A DNA stretch of 64,000 nt from Thamnaconus septentrionalis (GCA_009823395.1 CM020513.1:4670501-4734500), one strand, 5' to 3'; positions 1 through 11,757 are shown, counted from the first letter of the stretch. The notes: generated by a model from the letters alone, not told the origin. Program-made: numbers and translations.

Positions 1-569
1 AAACTGACACCGCTGATCGAGATTAGTTAATGAGAAGAAATTATGTAGATTGAAAAACCTGTTCAAAGCCCCACTTTACTTTAGGTTATGTCCATTTTAT
101 GAATATTGACAAACAGTTTAAAAAGTCTGAAAATTGTTCACATTTTTAGATTTTATTTTTTTATATCCAGACTCTCGTGGAGGACCTTTCTGTGATTGGC
201 GATCACCAATACGCTGCATGTTTAGCCCTCTGTTTGCTGTCTCATGACATTTCGAAAAGAAGAAAAATGAGCACAGCGACAAAAAATTTGTGCCAAATTA
301 AAGATTCCCGCCTTTTTTTCTTTCAAATGCGTTTAAAAGGCTCCCAATGTGCAGAGAAACGTCTAATACCCACATGATCAGCGCCTCAGGGCTAATCTGG
401 CTTTGATAATGTGAGAAATACGAAAAGCAAGACGTTAATCAGAGAGGAAATGTACAGTGTGAAATGTATGAAAAAAAGAAAGAAATGATGTCTGCAGCAA
501 ATCACAAGCATTCGTAGTGGGCTTATTAGAAACAGCGTAGCAGAGAAAATATGTCATCGCACCAGCCAG

Positions 570-588
570 CACACACACACACACACAC
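570..588. repeat. (CA)n microsatellite, short
   Basis: Uninterrupted CA dinucleotide run of about nine units. Confidence 0.9.
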
Positions 589-624
589 GGAGGCTCCCAG
601 TCCAGGTCATTTTGAGGCTAAGCT

Positions 625-702
625 GTTTATATGCATATTCATGCCATAATTACAAATACCCCCGCACACATAATTAAGGCCAATACTTGGGATATTATTG
701 TG
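625..702. promoter_or_regulatory. Candidate conserved non-coding element
   Basis: The patch contains ATGCATATTCATG, CCATAATTACAAAT and CATAATTAAGGCC close together. Clusters of TAATTA and octamer-like words in a non-repetitive, non-coding setting are typical of vertebrate developmental enhancers. Conservation cannot be seen from one sequence, so this is inference. Confidence 0.2.
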
Positions 703-1297
703 GACGGAAACCAGAGGAATAAAAGGAAGAGGAAAAAGTAATGGGACACCCTGGGTGATATGAGCCCATCCCAGCGCATAATCGCAATGGGGGCTCACAC
801 CAGATGGGAAATGGTGTTTTCATGCCCCCAAATGGAATCGTGGAGCCTCCTGAATAATAATATGTATGTAAATGCGCGTGAAGAAGCGCCTCGGTAACAG
901 CGTGTGGCAGTTTGTCACGCCTGAGAGCGGAGGATTTATTCCAGGTAACAACCGGACACTAAACAAAGCCACTTCACTCCCGCTGCTCTGCCACACAGCC
1001 AACCGCCGACGGTTGGTCGGGACGCAATCTGCAAGACGAGAGGTCACGACCTCATAATCCTCCTGAGTTTGTCCGAGGAAGTTTCACGGTTTTCCTTAGC
1101 TCGAGTTTGTGTCGCAAAACTCGTATTAAGTCTTTTTTAGATTTCAGATTTCAGATTTGTTTCACGTGTCCGTCCGTCAAACACAACACGAAGATTTTGA
1201 GACAGAATTTGTTAACCGAACTTCAACAGTAATTTGGCAAAATCATCTATTTGTGGACCAATCAGATAAAGTGAAGAACTGGAGAGTGAGGGGCGAA

Positions 1298-1319
1298 CTA
1301 GGGGGTCACTGCCCCCTAG
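1298..1319. repeat. Small perfect hairpin
   Basis: CTAGGGGG at 1,298-1,305 and its exact reverse complement CCCCCTAG at 1,312-1,319 are separated by a 6-nt loop. Confidence 0.75.
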
Positions 1320-1707
1320 CTGCTGTGCTTGGCAAAAAAAGTTTTTTTCGCCATCTTTCGTCGTTTTTGCCGTGCTTTTAAAGTGAAAATTTTGCCCAAT
1401 CCCGATAGAAGTCTGGCTCTGCTTTGTTGATCATTTTGCACTTTTTCACTCGTGGTTAGTTATACCTTAGGAGTTCATAATCTTGTACATCATCCGAAAA
1501 AAACAGAGAAAAAAAAACAAACAACAATTGGAACTCAAACAGTTCAAAATGGTGGCTCCCATTAAAAACTATTGTATGTTGTTTTAAATGGAGGCAAGGA
1601 TGTATTTGCCAGAAGGCCAGTGGGGGAGTGGCCCATGTGCCTTTGACTGCCATGGGTGGAGCAGAAGCCCACGCCGGTCTAATTCATCCCTAAATGTCGG
1701 TACACAC

Positions 1708-1708
<1 letters not shown>

Positions 1709-1741
<33 letters not shown>
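1709..1741. repeat. (CAA)n microsatellite
   Basis: About eleven CAA units. It produces a poly-Thr/poly-Val run in spurious open frames on both strands. Confidence 0.95.
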
Positions 1742-2268
1742 GTTCCTCCCACTTCCTTCTGCAACTTCTAAACGGAACGTCGTCAACTTCCAGCTCCGAC
1801 CTCCTTTCCGCCTCACAGACTCCTGTCTTGATCCAAGCAGAGTCACGGTGGGGGGGCGGGGAGGTTCTGCGGCCCGGACGCAGCTGGAAGCTAAACACCG
1901 ATCAGATCGAGTCGTTGCATCCAGTCGTGCCCAACTTCCGAGCGCGTAGCTGGGAGTCCGACATAACTGGAGTGAACAAACTTTCGAGTGAAAGTTCGAA
2001 AGCTTGCGACATCATTATTTTACAGCGTGATGAATGTGCAGCTCGCTAGACAAATAGAGAGCGTTTAGGGGTTGTTGGATTTGCGTGTGTGCGATATCTG
2101 CCTGGGTCATGCAAACCGAGACGATGTGTCGGTGTTGATTTCAGAATCGACGTGACTGGAAAGTCAAACTTGCAAACATCCGACTGATTGGCTTCAACAT
2201 GTTCACTGGTTTCCGTTTCGGTGAAAATCCCAAAATTCTTTGCTGCCTTGGTGCAAAAAAGAAGAAAC

Positions 2269-2271
<3 letters not shown>

Positions 2272-2326
<55 letters not shown>

Positions 2327-2340
2327 CATGCACACACACA
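2272..2340. repeat. (CA)24 microsatellite plus short second run
   Basis: An uninterrupted CA tract at 2,272-2,320 is followed, after TAGATACATG, by a second short CA run at 2,331-2,340. Confidence 0.97.
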
Positions 2341-3284
2341 GAGACACACGCGCAAATAAATTGAATATTGGGCAAAATCTTTTCGAGCATGTTTGTATGA
2401 TTTACTCGCCGTCGGGTGGCGAAATGGAAGAGCGATGTGGGATTACGCTGTTTACATCGACGGCTGGATAATCCGCTAAGACTCGGAAATGACGATAAAC
2501 GTGTCATTTGCATGCATGTAAACACAACGCTATTTGCGCGGGACCTCAATCAGAACAGTGGTTGGGGCTCAGGAAACTAATGTAATAAAATTTCAGTCTG
2601 GATCAGCGTGTGGCGTGCCTTGCAAACGACCATCAAGCGGCTGTAAAAAGCCAACAGAAAACCTGCTGAGACGGATGACGTCGTGTCACGTCTCAGAGTC
2701 CACGAGTTTGTGTTTTGAAAGTTCCAAAGTACCAAGAATTCCTCCTCACAGGTTGGGTTTGTCTTTGGCACGTTCACAGCGTCGCCGTCAACGACACTAA
2801 ACACGCGGCGGCTGCGTTGGGACGACTTGTTATTATTCCCTCGGCTGCAATTCCACATCGGCCACGCGGCAGGAGGCCGTAAAGGACCAGCAACAGGTTG
2901 GCGTGAACGCATAAAAAGCAGGGCTCCGGCGCGACCACCAGGCTGCCTTCAGACTGGAGGAGCCCAACCTGGCAACAGGGTTGGGATGTATTTTAATATT
3001 GCTTCAACCGTCTCTTATTTAAGCCAGTGGAGTAATCGTTAACATAATAATTTAAAAAAATGGGGAAAAAGAGAAAAAAAACAGGCACAGCAGCAGAAAA
3101 GACAATGAACTCATGCTTTTCTTTTCTTTTTCCTTCCATATTTCTGATGTAAAGGTGTTTTTTGGTGTATTGAGTGCGTTGGAGATGTTCCATTTCAATG
3201 AGGACCCAAGCCAACTGAAGTGAAGCGTGAAGGAAGTGACGTAAAGTGAAGAGAGTCGGTCAAATCTGGAGGGAGAAACCAAAT

Positions 3285-3340
3285 GCTTGCTAGCTTGCTA
3301 GCTAGCTGGCTAGCTAGTTAGCTAGATAGATAGGTAGATA
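3285..3340. repeat. Imperfect GCTA/GATA tetranucleotide array
   Basis: Repeated GCTAGCTA words grade into TAGATAGATAGG. Because GCTAGC is self-complementary the array can form many small hairpins. Confidence 0.85.
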
Positions 3341-4111
3341 CTTAGTCAAAACATTGCATCTCCCAGAAACCCACAAACCAGCCACGCAGGAGGCAGCCGA
3401 CATAAAGCGGCCGCGTGCGGCATCGTCCGATCTGCGTTCACGCCTCCCCGGAGATGCGATATTGATCGCGGCGTCTCTCTCGGCCCCCTGAACCCTTGCA
3501 CAGAGGAGCGTTTGAAGACTCTCACGCTCCGGCAAGCTATCGACTGTTTGCCGGGGAAGAAAAATGCGTCGGGACGTGCCGCGAGCCGCCCGCAGAACAG
3601 CAGCCTGCAGCCACCGCTCGCAAAAGTTCTGCCCAATCAGCATCTTATTCACGGCTGCTGTGGGGCGGGGGGAGCGAGGGGCGGAGGGAGGATTGACAGG
3701 ATATTGATTGGGAATAAATTAGAGGGTTAATGCTGATCTGTCGTGTTCCTTTTACCGTCTGTCTAAGCAGGGGGGGGGCTGGAGCGCTGAAGATGAATTC
3801 ACGCTTTTGTTGTTTTTTTTGCTATTGTTGCAATTTTTCACTTAGAATAAAAAAAAATTAAATTTGCCCCTCGTGAGAAAATGTCACAGATGTAAGAAAA
3901 TTGGCCACATAAAATTCCTTGTCTTTCTGCCAATTTTTGTTTTCCTTGAGTAGACTGATGACATTGTGTAACGCTGCCTGCACTCAATACGCAGCACACC
4001 AGGAAGTGACACCGTCAATTCTGGAATTGAGATGAATTTGCTGAATGAACTGTGTTATTCGACGACTGCATTTGAGAAAAACTCTGCGGACTCAGCAATC
4101 GAAACCATGTG

Positions 4112-4140
4112 AACAACAACAGCAACAACAACAACAGCAA
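4112..4140. repeat. (CAA/CAG)n short array
   Basis: CAA units interrupted by CAG over about 29 bp. Confidence 0.8.
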
Positions 4141-5092
4141 CGCACTGTCTCAGCATCATTTCCTGTTTTGCTGAGTCTGGCAACGGCTTTAAGGTCCGCG
4201 TCGCAAAATATTGAACCCGAGTGAAAACGCTGGAAACGTTCCGGCAGGCAGAGCAGGTGCGAGCGGATGCACCAACTGTGAGAAAGAAAAAAAATAAACA
4301 TCTGGAGTGACTTCACATGAGCATTCAGGGTCTCGGCGGAACACAGCAGGAACGGTAACCAGGACGGCGGCAGTTTTATTCGAGAACTTTTTCCCGCAGG
4401 TTTGAATTTTCACCACTTTGGTCTTTTGTGCAATAAAAAAACACAAACGATCACTTTGCAGCTCCGGGAGTGAAAAAAAACGTGACCTCTCCCTGTTGTA
4501 GCGCGACGGCGGCGCTAAATTGATTTCCTGGACTGTCTCATTATTGGGCGACAGACGAGGAGGGAGGGGAAGGCGAACGAGCGGTAATTAAACTTTTTTT
4601 TTTTTTTTCCCTTTTCTTTTTCTTTAAAGGAATCCTCGGCCCGGCGGAAAATCTCCGCGGAGCGGCGAGAGGCCTATTATCTGACGAGGAGACGGCCAGG
4701 TGGTTGGTACCAGCCCCGCTGAAACGCTTAGCGGCAGATTCAGCTCGGGCTCCACAATAGAGGAAGCGAGTCCCTTTTCTCAGCACATCATTTATGCAGC
4801 CAATGATATCCATTAATTGGTGCGAACATCTCCGCCCGCCATTGTGTTCATCCGCAGAGCAGCACCGGCGCCTCCCCTGGAGTTCTTCTTCTTCTTCTTC
4901 TTCTCCTCCTTGGTCTCTCCATCCTCTCCTTCCTTTTTCCCGCAGACGGGATGTAAAGAAACGTGGCGGGGAGGTTAAGCCGTTGTTAATTCCAACAATG
5001 CCTCATCGTTCTCCTGAAATAACAAGGAGGAAACAGGCGCCCTGGAACAGGCTGCCGGTGGAAAGATTAAGTGGATTAGCAGCAGATGCCGC

Positions 5093-5108
5093 GGGCGGGC
5101 GGGCGGGC
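5093..5108 (+). other. Canonical G-quadruplex motif
   Basis: Four GGG tracts separated by single C residues, the minimal stable G4 pattern, inside the CpG-rich block. Confidence 0.75.
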
Positions 5109-5500
5109 ATTTTTGGACGGGCGGGCGATTGTCGGTGTTGCTGTTGTGCGGTCCTGAAACGTGTCAACGCGGGGGGGGAAAAAAACGGTTTTGGGAGGGA
5201 AATAAAAACAAAACATGCAAATCAAATCAATGACGTGACAAGGGCACTCGATGAAAGCAGAGATCTGAAGGAGGATCTGAAGCGCAGAGCGGCGACGGGA
5301 GATCCTCACCCTCACCCCCTCCTCCTCCCCCTCCCCCACAACGCCCCTCAGTTCCCGGCCTTGATGATGGAAGGAGAAGGGAGTCGAAATAATGGATTCT
5401 GCCGGGATCTCCTGCTCGATACTTGGCTTGGAGGAGCCACTCAGGGCCGCTCCTTTTCTCCAAACAAGCGCTCTCCGCTTCTCCCGTCGGGTTCGCTCAC

Positions 5501-5543
5501 CTCCGCGCGAGGCTGCCGCCGCCACTGCCGCCGCCATCGCCAT
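5501..5543 (-). CDS. Speculative first coding exon, Ala-rich
   Basis: On the minus strand an ATG (5,543) with a second ATG two codons later in good Kozak context (G at -3, G at +4) starts 14 codons reading MAMAAAVAAAASRG. It ends in phase 1 at a strong donor, GGAG|GTGAGC. Ala-rich starts encoded by GCG/GCC are common in CpG-island first exons, but the same composition yields such frames by chance. No downstream partner exon was identified. Confidence 0.12.
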
Positions 5544-6234
5544 CGGTCTCGGGCGGCAAGCGATGATTTGCCGCTCTCCAATCGTCGAGAAGCCAAATAA
5601 TGATTTTGAACAGCCCGTCCAGATGATTGATCTCCCTCCTCCTCCTCCACCTCCTCCTCCTCTGCCGTTGCCACCTTTTCTCACGGTGAAAGCCTTAATT
5701 TACGGCGACGGTGCCGATGGCGGCGGGCCGCGATACCCCGTGTGAATGAACAATCCGGCAGCCCCCTGCAGGCTCGGGGGGAGGAAAAAACGGTAATTTC
5801 CGCTTAATGCAGTGCCGTAAACATTTATCATCACGCTGGGCCGCCGCCTCCCTCCCCTCCCCTCCCCCGGCCCCCTCCAACTCTCTCTAGAGATTCTTAC
5901 CCCCCACCCTCCCAACGATTAGCCTGCCATCGCCGCCCACCGCGCTCGGTTAATTTCCCCAACCACCTGCAGACGTACCTGTTGTATTAGATTGCGGAGG
6001 TGGGGGGCGTGGAGGGGGCTTGGGGGGCTACCACAAATCACTGACCTTCACAAGAGCGCCGCCAATGCTGCCAATGCCGCCGCCGCCGTCACGACTTCGT
6101 GCAGCGGCCAAGCCGAAACAGGGTTGGGAGGGGGGGCTGAGGAAGCCAACGCGGCTATCAAATTACATAATCTCATTATTGTTGACAAGGCAGCGTGTGT
6201 TGACACCGGCCAATGTGTAATATTCCAGTGATTC

Positions 6235-6259
6235 GAGGCGAGGCGAGGCGAGGCGAGGC
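6235..6259. repeat. (GAGGC)5 pentanucleotide repeat
   Basis: Five exact GAGGC units. Confidence 0.95.
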
Positions 6260-6927
6260 CCCGCTCATTAAGCTTGGGGATAAATAATGCAGCTCCGCAT
6301 TAACTCGGCTGGCTGCTGCGAGCGCCGTCGTTTCAGTCGCACGCTCCAACGCTGGAAGCAGCGAGACGGCTGCATGCACAACAGCGTCCGGAGAAGCAGC
6401 CGTGTGGCGTTAAAGGGCAAGTACGCCGCGCAGCGAAACCACGTCGTCGCTTGTCAAGTTTCACCGAGAGCAATGACATTTAGGCCTCGATCAGACTGCC
6501 AGGCAAAATCTGATTACTAGCCCTTCCAGATTCAAACCAGGTGGCTCTTTTGTAGTCGGAATAGTCACATGAAATCCGATTTTTGCTAAACGGATTGAAA
6601 CCACCTTCGGGAGCTAGTTTCAAATGGCATTTTGAAAGGCTCATCAGTGTGTGGGGAGATACTGTAGGACGACGCCTCCACTCCCACGCCGTTGCTACAG
6701 CAACCTGTCAGATGGGGCAATAATGTGGGCCAGTGTGAACAGAGCCACACTCCATTTGGACACTTGCTAAAAAACAGTGTGGACAGTCAGCCCTGAAAAT
6801 CGGTTTTGAGAAGGAATCTGATTGGAATCAGATTTGCCTGCAGTCTGAACGCAGCCTTAGTGCGGTGTTCAAGGCACAGCTTAGGGTGAAAGGTTCCGAA
6901 AGGAAGAGCTTCTGTTGTCCAGAACAA

Positions 6928-6957
6928 ATGGATGGATGGATGGATGGATGGATGGAT
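6928..6957. repeat. (ATGG)n microsatellite
   Basis: About seven ATGG units, lying just before a decayed non-LTR retrotransposon fragment. Confidence 0.95.
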
Positions 6958-6996
6958 GAATCAGGTTGCTTAGGCACGTTTGGACGTTTCAATGGG

Positions 6997-7110
6997 GCTC
7001 AGAAGGCTGAGACGGTTCGGATGAGTCCAGAGGGAAGACAATGAAGATATGGAAGGATGCTGAGGTTGCTACTGGAGGAGCAAGACTAGGATGAAGGGAG
7101 CAGATGATGG
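6997..7110 (+). mobile_element. Decayed non-LTR retrotransposon ORF end (RTE-like)
   Basis: Translating the plus strand with one frameshift gives LRRLRRFG, then VQREDNEDM, then RMLRLLLEEQD. This follows the conserved pattern LRWFGHVQRRDSEDIGRRML near the C-terminus of the reverse-transcriptase ORF in a LINE family widespread in fish. A stop (TGA) replaces the His codon and a second stop follows. Only about 110 bp survive, so it is a dead relic. The family name is from memory. Confidence 0.55.
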
Positions 7111-7189
7111 TGCCCAAAGAAGATTCAACCACAATTGGCATTATTTTAATACGTATTTCAGGATTTTCATTTCTTCTCTCGTACATTTT

Positions 7190-7520
7190 CTTCCTCTTCT
7201 CTCATGTTGGGTCGCCGCTCAGCAGGGTGTTCTGCCCTTTTTCTCGCCAGCAGGTGACGCTTCAGTTCCTACTGCGGAACCCTGAGGAGCTGACTGGGAA
7301 CTCCACTTCTGGATGGAATGTTGGAGCTCCTCAACCCATCTATGGCTCTCAGCCTTATTTCGGCTCTTTGTATCTGAGACTTTGGCTCACAGCAGCCTCG
7401 TCATTTCAGAAGCTCTCCTCCATTGCAGCCCCAGTCTCACCAGCTCTCCAGCCACTCAGCACTTCATTTTCTTCAGAGGACTCGTTGCTGCGGAGTGTTT
7501 CACAGTGTTCTTAATAATAA
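7190..7520. other. Coding-like composition, unassigned
   Basis: Both strands stay open over much of this stretch. On the minus strand, NESSEENEVLSGWRA ends at the donor GCTG|GTGAGA, and on the plus strand GCCAGCAG|GTGACG resembles a splice site. Neither translation is recognised and no polypyrimidine tract supports an acceptor. Confidence 0.15.
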
Positions 7521-7772
7521 TTTGGGAAATTTCACTGACGGCTTTGCACAAGCTGTTTCCTTCTAATTGAAACTGAGGGTTTTTCAGAAGGCTGGGTCGA
7601 AACCTAAATGTGTTGGAACAGAACGACAAAAAAGAAAGCGCTGGCTTGCTGGATGGTATTGTGCTGAATTACAGACTGATATGAATGAGACTTGATTTTT
7701 TTTTTTTTGGCTTTGGCTTCCCAGATATCGGCTGTCTGACCAAAAATAAAAATATTTCCTCAAAGAAGTTCA

Positions 7773-8050
7773 TCCTAAAGCAGGGTTGGGCAAACTTTTT
7801 GACTGATGGGCCACAATGGGTTCTAAAATTTGACAGAGGTGCCGGAGCAGCAGCAGATGGATGGAGTGTTTTGGTGACCCACCTCATAGGAGGAAAAAAT
7901 ATATCATGGGATATGGAGAAAACATATTGACGTCAACTGAAAATGATCCAAAGTGTTACAACGAAATATCCGCCTTTGAAGCCCCACAGTATTTCTTCAG
8001 TGGGCCACATACGGCCCCTGGGCCGTAGTTTTCCCATGCCTGTCCTAAAG
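7773..8050. mobile_element. hAT-type MITE with perfect 8-bp target duplication
   Basis: The element proper is 7,781-8,042 (262 bp). Its ends are CAGGGTTGGGCAAACT and, read inward on the other strand, CAGGCATGGGAAAACT (13 of 16 identical). TCCTAAAG lies immediately outside both ends (7,773-7,780 and 8,043-8,050). An 8-bp duplication and CAG-starting TIRs define the hAT superfamily. At 262 bp it has no transposase and must have moved with an autonomous relative. The internal text GGGCCACA and GGGCCGTAGTTT is typical of an abundant fish family. Confidence 0.93.
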
Positions 8051-8279
8051 TGTTTGAGCTGTGAAATGTCACAATGTAAACACCAAACTGCCAAATGTAG
8101 GGGTGATAGCCTTTGTTGAAAACTGAAAGTACATAAAAGACATGAGGTGTATAAATAGTTTTTTATTTTAACTATTATTATTGAGGATTTTCCATCAGTT
8201 TTAAAAGGCAAATTATTAAAAACAAAAGCAACTTTGTAGCCGTGACAAAAGAAAATGAACCTTGTAAAACATCCAGTAT

Positions 8280-8450
8280 ATGCCTCGGTAGCCTTTTACG
8301 AGTCAGTCGGTGCATGGGCGTAATAAAGCCGCCTAATGCGTCAGTCTGTCCTCGTATAATTCAATGCCGCCACTGAGAGAACAATATCGCCGCATTACAG
8401 CACCAGATCGAGTCACATCTCCGCTCGGAATAAGTAAATTGGAAAAGTGT
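8280..8450. promoter_or_regulatory. Candidate conserved non-coding element
   Basis: Non-repetitive text with words such as GGCGTAATAAAGCCGCC, CGCATTACAG and GTAAATTGG and no reading frame. It resembles developmental enhancers in texture only. Confidence 0.15.
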
Positions 8451-8684
8451 CGCCCCGATTCAAGGCTCGGCGGCGCCGTGTGACACTTCCTCTGCCAGAT
8501 CGCCGTCGCCCCTCCCCCCGTCCCCACCACCCCCCGCCGATGGCTCATCGAGTGGTGGGAGAAAGAAGAGCCCTGAGGAGGACGAGTCTCCTCTTTCTCT
8601 CCTCGCGCTTGTTGACAAGTCCGGAGCATATTAAATCCAGTGTCAGCGGGAGATCGATATCTGCTCAAAGTGTTGACGTTTGTC

Positions 8685-8745
8685 CGGAGGAGGGAGGGAG
8701 GGAGGGAGAGAGAGGAGGGAGGTGGGAGGAGGGAAGAGGGGGTAG
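8685..8745. repeat. (GGGA)n purine-rich tract with G4 motif
   Basis: GGGAGGGAGGGAGGG at 8,692-8,706 is a four-tract G-quadruplex motif, continued by GA-rich sequence. Confidence 0.85.
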
Positions 8746-9622
8746 GCGAGGCCGCCTCAAAGTTCAGCGGGCGACAGCCAGGCGGATCAATCCGGGCCTC
8801 AGTCGATCACAATAAGACTCTGTGTGCAAACGGACAGCGAGTGCAGCCGCTGAGGCGTAATTACCGTCCTGGATGGCGTCACTCTCATTAAAGCCGGCGT
8901 GAGCCGCTGGAACGAGATTCTTTTTTGTTTTGTTTTGTTTTGTACAAACGCAACAGGTTTTACTCCACACGCTCGTCGGCCTCGGTTCCGTTTCACATCA
9001 TTTGGAATTGGAGCCTTGCTTCATGGACGCTACGTTATCGACAGTCTGTGTTTTTTAGCGGATGGCTAACGTGCTGTCCGAAACCGGCGGTTGTTGTGTA
9101 GCTAGTGTAAGAATTAGTTTGCTGTCTTACATTGTATCGGGCTTGAGGGAGATCTTGCAGAACCGCCGCACTGTCAGGGGGCGGTAATAACGAAATAAAT
9201 GTGATGTTCAGCTATTGAGCTAAACAGACGGAATTTAAAAATCTTTCAGACAAATAGAAATGTACATTTGGTTGCCGTGGCCATGAGTCTCCTCTAGTCT
9301 AGTCCACATCTCAAGGCAAACCCGCTATCCTTTCTACTCTGGCCGTGGCTCCGCCTCTTTCTCTTTTGGGCGTGCAAAATTTGGAAGCTTGGAATCTTGT
9401 CTGTCTGGCTGCCTGGGAAGAAACTGGGACAATATCAAAATAACGATTTGGTGCTTTTTTTCTTAGTTAACTTCACCTGTGATGTGAAGTTGTATGAACT
9501 TCGAAACTCCAATGACTATTGAGGAAAACAGCATCATGTCCCACAGTTTCTGAAGGCTGTCGGCAACCACGCAGCCTGAAACCCCCCGCCGAGCTCTGAG
9601 CAGGAAATTTCACCAAACTCTT

Positions 9623-9623
<1 letters not shown>

Positions 9624-9656
<33 letters not shown>
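9624..9656. repeat. (CA)16 microsatellite
   Basis: Uninterrupted dinucleotide run. Confidence 0.97.
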
Positions 9657-9658
<2 letters not shown>

Positions 9659-10123
9659 CACAGCCGTCTGTTTACCTGAACTTTCCCCCCAAAAAAGTTT
9701 TGTTTTTCTTCCTACCCTCGCCGAACTTCCTCGGCAAGAATTATGCAAGAAAAGGGAAAGTTTTGAGAGCGACAGCCAATAAATATTTATTAGCCGAGCG
9801 GCGGAGAGCTCCAGATATGAAGTGCTGATGGCTGATGGCGGAGATTAGCGGGACGGCAACGGCAGTGGGGAGTGCGAGGTCACAGCGATAATGATGATGG
9901 AAGCGGGGATGATGGGAGAGTAATTGAGATGAGGAGGATAATGACGGCGACCTTCACGCACGTCTGTTAAATGTGACGCATCACCTTTCCACGGATTCCT
10001 TCCGTCAGCACTTAAAGTCCTGTCATAGCAGGAAATACAATATATGTATATGTGCTGCCCAGGAATGACGCCAGAATGTACTTCCTCTGAGCTAAAACAC
10101 ACTGTTCTGGAAGTTGGCCATTT

Positions 10124-10303
10124 ATGATGTCACAAAGGGCAGTGATTTTCCTCTTCCAGGTCTGTGAACACACCCTCAGCCAGGTGCTGGCTGTGTTCTC
10201 AAACCCACCTTGGTTTGTCTTTTTTTTGCTTGCTTCCAAGGGAGTGGAGGGTCCAACAAAAGACAAGTTTGTAACAGAAGGCAGTAAACAGAGGGCTAAC
10301 TGT
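10124..10303. repeat. Unclassified dispersed repeat, copy 1
   Basis: It opens with TGATGTCACAAAGGGC and closes with GCAGTAAACAGAGGGCTAA. The closing word recurs near-identically at 22,479-22,500 and 24,219-24,240, and the opening word at 33,252 (ATGACATCACAAAGGGCAG). Repeated pairing at similar spacing indicates one dispersed family whose type is not determined. Confidence 0.5.
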
Positions 10304-10356
10304 TATGTTTCCTAGACATCATCGGATTCTGTGTGTTGTTGTTGCTGCTCCACTAA

Positions 10357-10360
<4 letters not shown>

Positions 10361-10397
<37 letters not shown>

Positions 10398-10438
10398 TAT
10401 ATATATATATATATATATATAGATAGATAGATAGATAG

Positions 10439-10475
<37 letters not shown>

Positions 10476-10478
10476 TGT
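10361..10478. repeat. Compound (AT)n-(GATA)n-(GT)n microsatellite
   Basis: AT dinucleotides (10,361-10,420, with one AG interruption near 10,396), five GATA-type units to 10,440, then (GT)15 to 10,470. Confidence 0.97.
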
Positions 10479-11757
10479 CATCTTGGACCTTTACTCAATC
10501 ATATTAATCATTAAATTAGCAATTGTGCCAGTAATAAATGGATAATAATCAACATGATGAACTTGCATCTGTGATCAAAATCACAAATACATATGTATAT
10601 ATCAATCCCTCTTTCTTACTTCACACAAATGATTTCCCTATCAAATTTTAAAAATTGGACAAAAAATCCAAACCCTCAAAAAGTTCCAATAGGGATTTCA
10701 GGCCTCCATTTATCAAGCGCTGTGATTAATTGTAGCTTTTTTTATTTTATTTTATTGGCAAACAATCGAGTGCTCAGCGGAAAGATGCAGCCCTGAGCAT
10801 TTCTCACACAATCATCCATCAGCGCAGCCTGATTTCTTCTCCTCTCTTCTTTTCTACGCATCTCGCAGCGCGCTGCAATCCATTTCCCTCCCCCGATGAA
10901 AAAGTCCAATTAGCGAGCCGCTTTTCCCGAGACATCCGTCAGCCGCTGCGAATCTCTGACAAGCGGAGAGCGGGCGGTGGGCGGAGCCTCGCAAACAAAC
11001 GGATGGGGATTGCGGGCGGCGAACGCTGCGTGGACTTCATCGAGTTTTTGAGAGTCATCGTCCGCATTCTGGCCGCTTTCGCTGATGATTGCTGATTGGT
11101 GGACACGACGGCGCGGTCTCGTCGCGCCACTTTCCCGCTCTGAAAGGCGTCGTGGTCGTCGTCCCTCTATCGCCGTGCCCCTCGAGGCGCCTTCAACAAT
11201 GGCGCCCCGGTGAAAAAAGAAGAAAAAGTCCGGCCCACTCTGATAACTCTGTCAATCAAGTGTCTTCTCATTCCGCACAATCTCGGAAAACGTGAGAGTA
11301 AAGTTCTTTTTTTTTCTTACTTCTTCTTTTGTTCTCTCCACGATGGAGCTCTGGCCCGTCTTATCTCAGCGCCGGATCTTATCCGGATCTCTCCACGGAG
11401 CTGCGCTGGTGCCGTCAGGCCGCTTTCATGGAGACAGAAGGAAAAGAGTTGATCTGAAAGTTAAAAGGGCATATTGAAAAGTCGGGCTGCAAGCCCACAA
11501 ACAGACTGGACGGTGGTGCAGCTGCAGCTAGCAGTGAACCAGACCAACATGGATTAATTAATGACTGATCAGTGTTGAATCACAAGCAACTTAAAGATCC
11601 AGTCTGTCAGATTTAGTGCCATATAGTGGTGAGAAGAGACACTGCAAGCAAATATACATCAACATTTTTTTATATTTTTTAAAAAAAAATTCATGTTTAG
11701 CTTCTTGGCTGTCATGTAGCACATCTGACAATTATTGATTGGCTGGTATTGTGGTGT

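Larger units (their letters stand above)
1..1700. other. Intergenic or intronic sequence, no gene recognised
   Basis: No frame looks like a protein and no splice pair stands out. The only structured parts are a short (CA)n run at 570-588, a motif-rich patch at 625-702 and a small hairpin at 1,298-1,319. Confidence 0.6.
1742..4800. other. Mixed sequence without recognisable gene
   Basis: Holds the (CA)n array at 2,272-2,340, a GCTA-type tetranucleotide array at 3,285-3,340, a GC-richer patch at about 3,360-3,690 and a CAA/CAG run at 4,112-4,140. No coding exon or transposon end was recognised. Confidence 0.5.
4860..5960. promoter_or_regulatory. CpG-rich block (candidate CpG island)
   Basis: The block is visibly CpG-dense, for example GCGGGCGGGCGGGC at 5,092 and CTCCGCGCGAGGCTGCCGCC near 5,500, against an AT-richer background. 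It also holds (TTC)n and (CTC)n pyrimidine runs and a four-tract G-quadruplex motif at 5,093-5,108. CpG islands usually mark vertebrate promoters. A possible Ala-rich first coding exon on the minus strand (5,501-5,543) lies inside. The long open frames here are composition effects. No TSS can be assigned. Confidence 0.4.

Noticed and set aside
2046..2549. Cys-Val and His-Thr repeat proteins
   Set aside because: Artefacts of translating (CA)n/(GT)n arrays; the same applies at 19.4, 34, 36, 52, 55 and 59 kb.
4794..5600. Long plus-strand open frame (268 codons)
   Set aside because: It runs through CpG-rich, low-complexity sequence (poly-Ser from TTC repeats, GGGC array), with minus-strand frames of comparable length over the same bases; no domain is visible.
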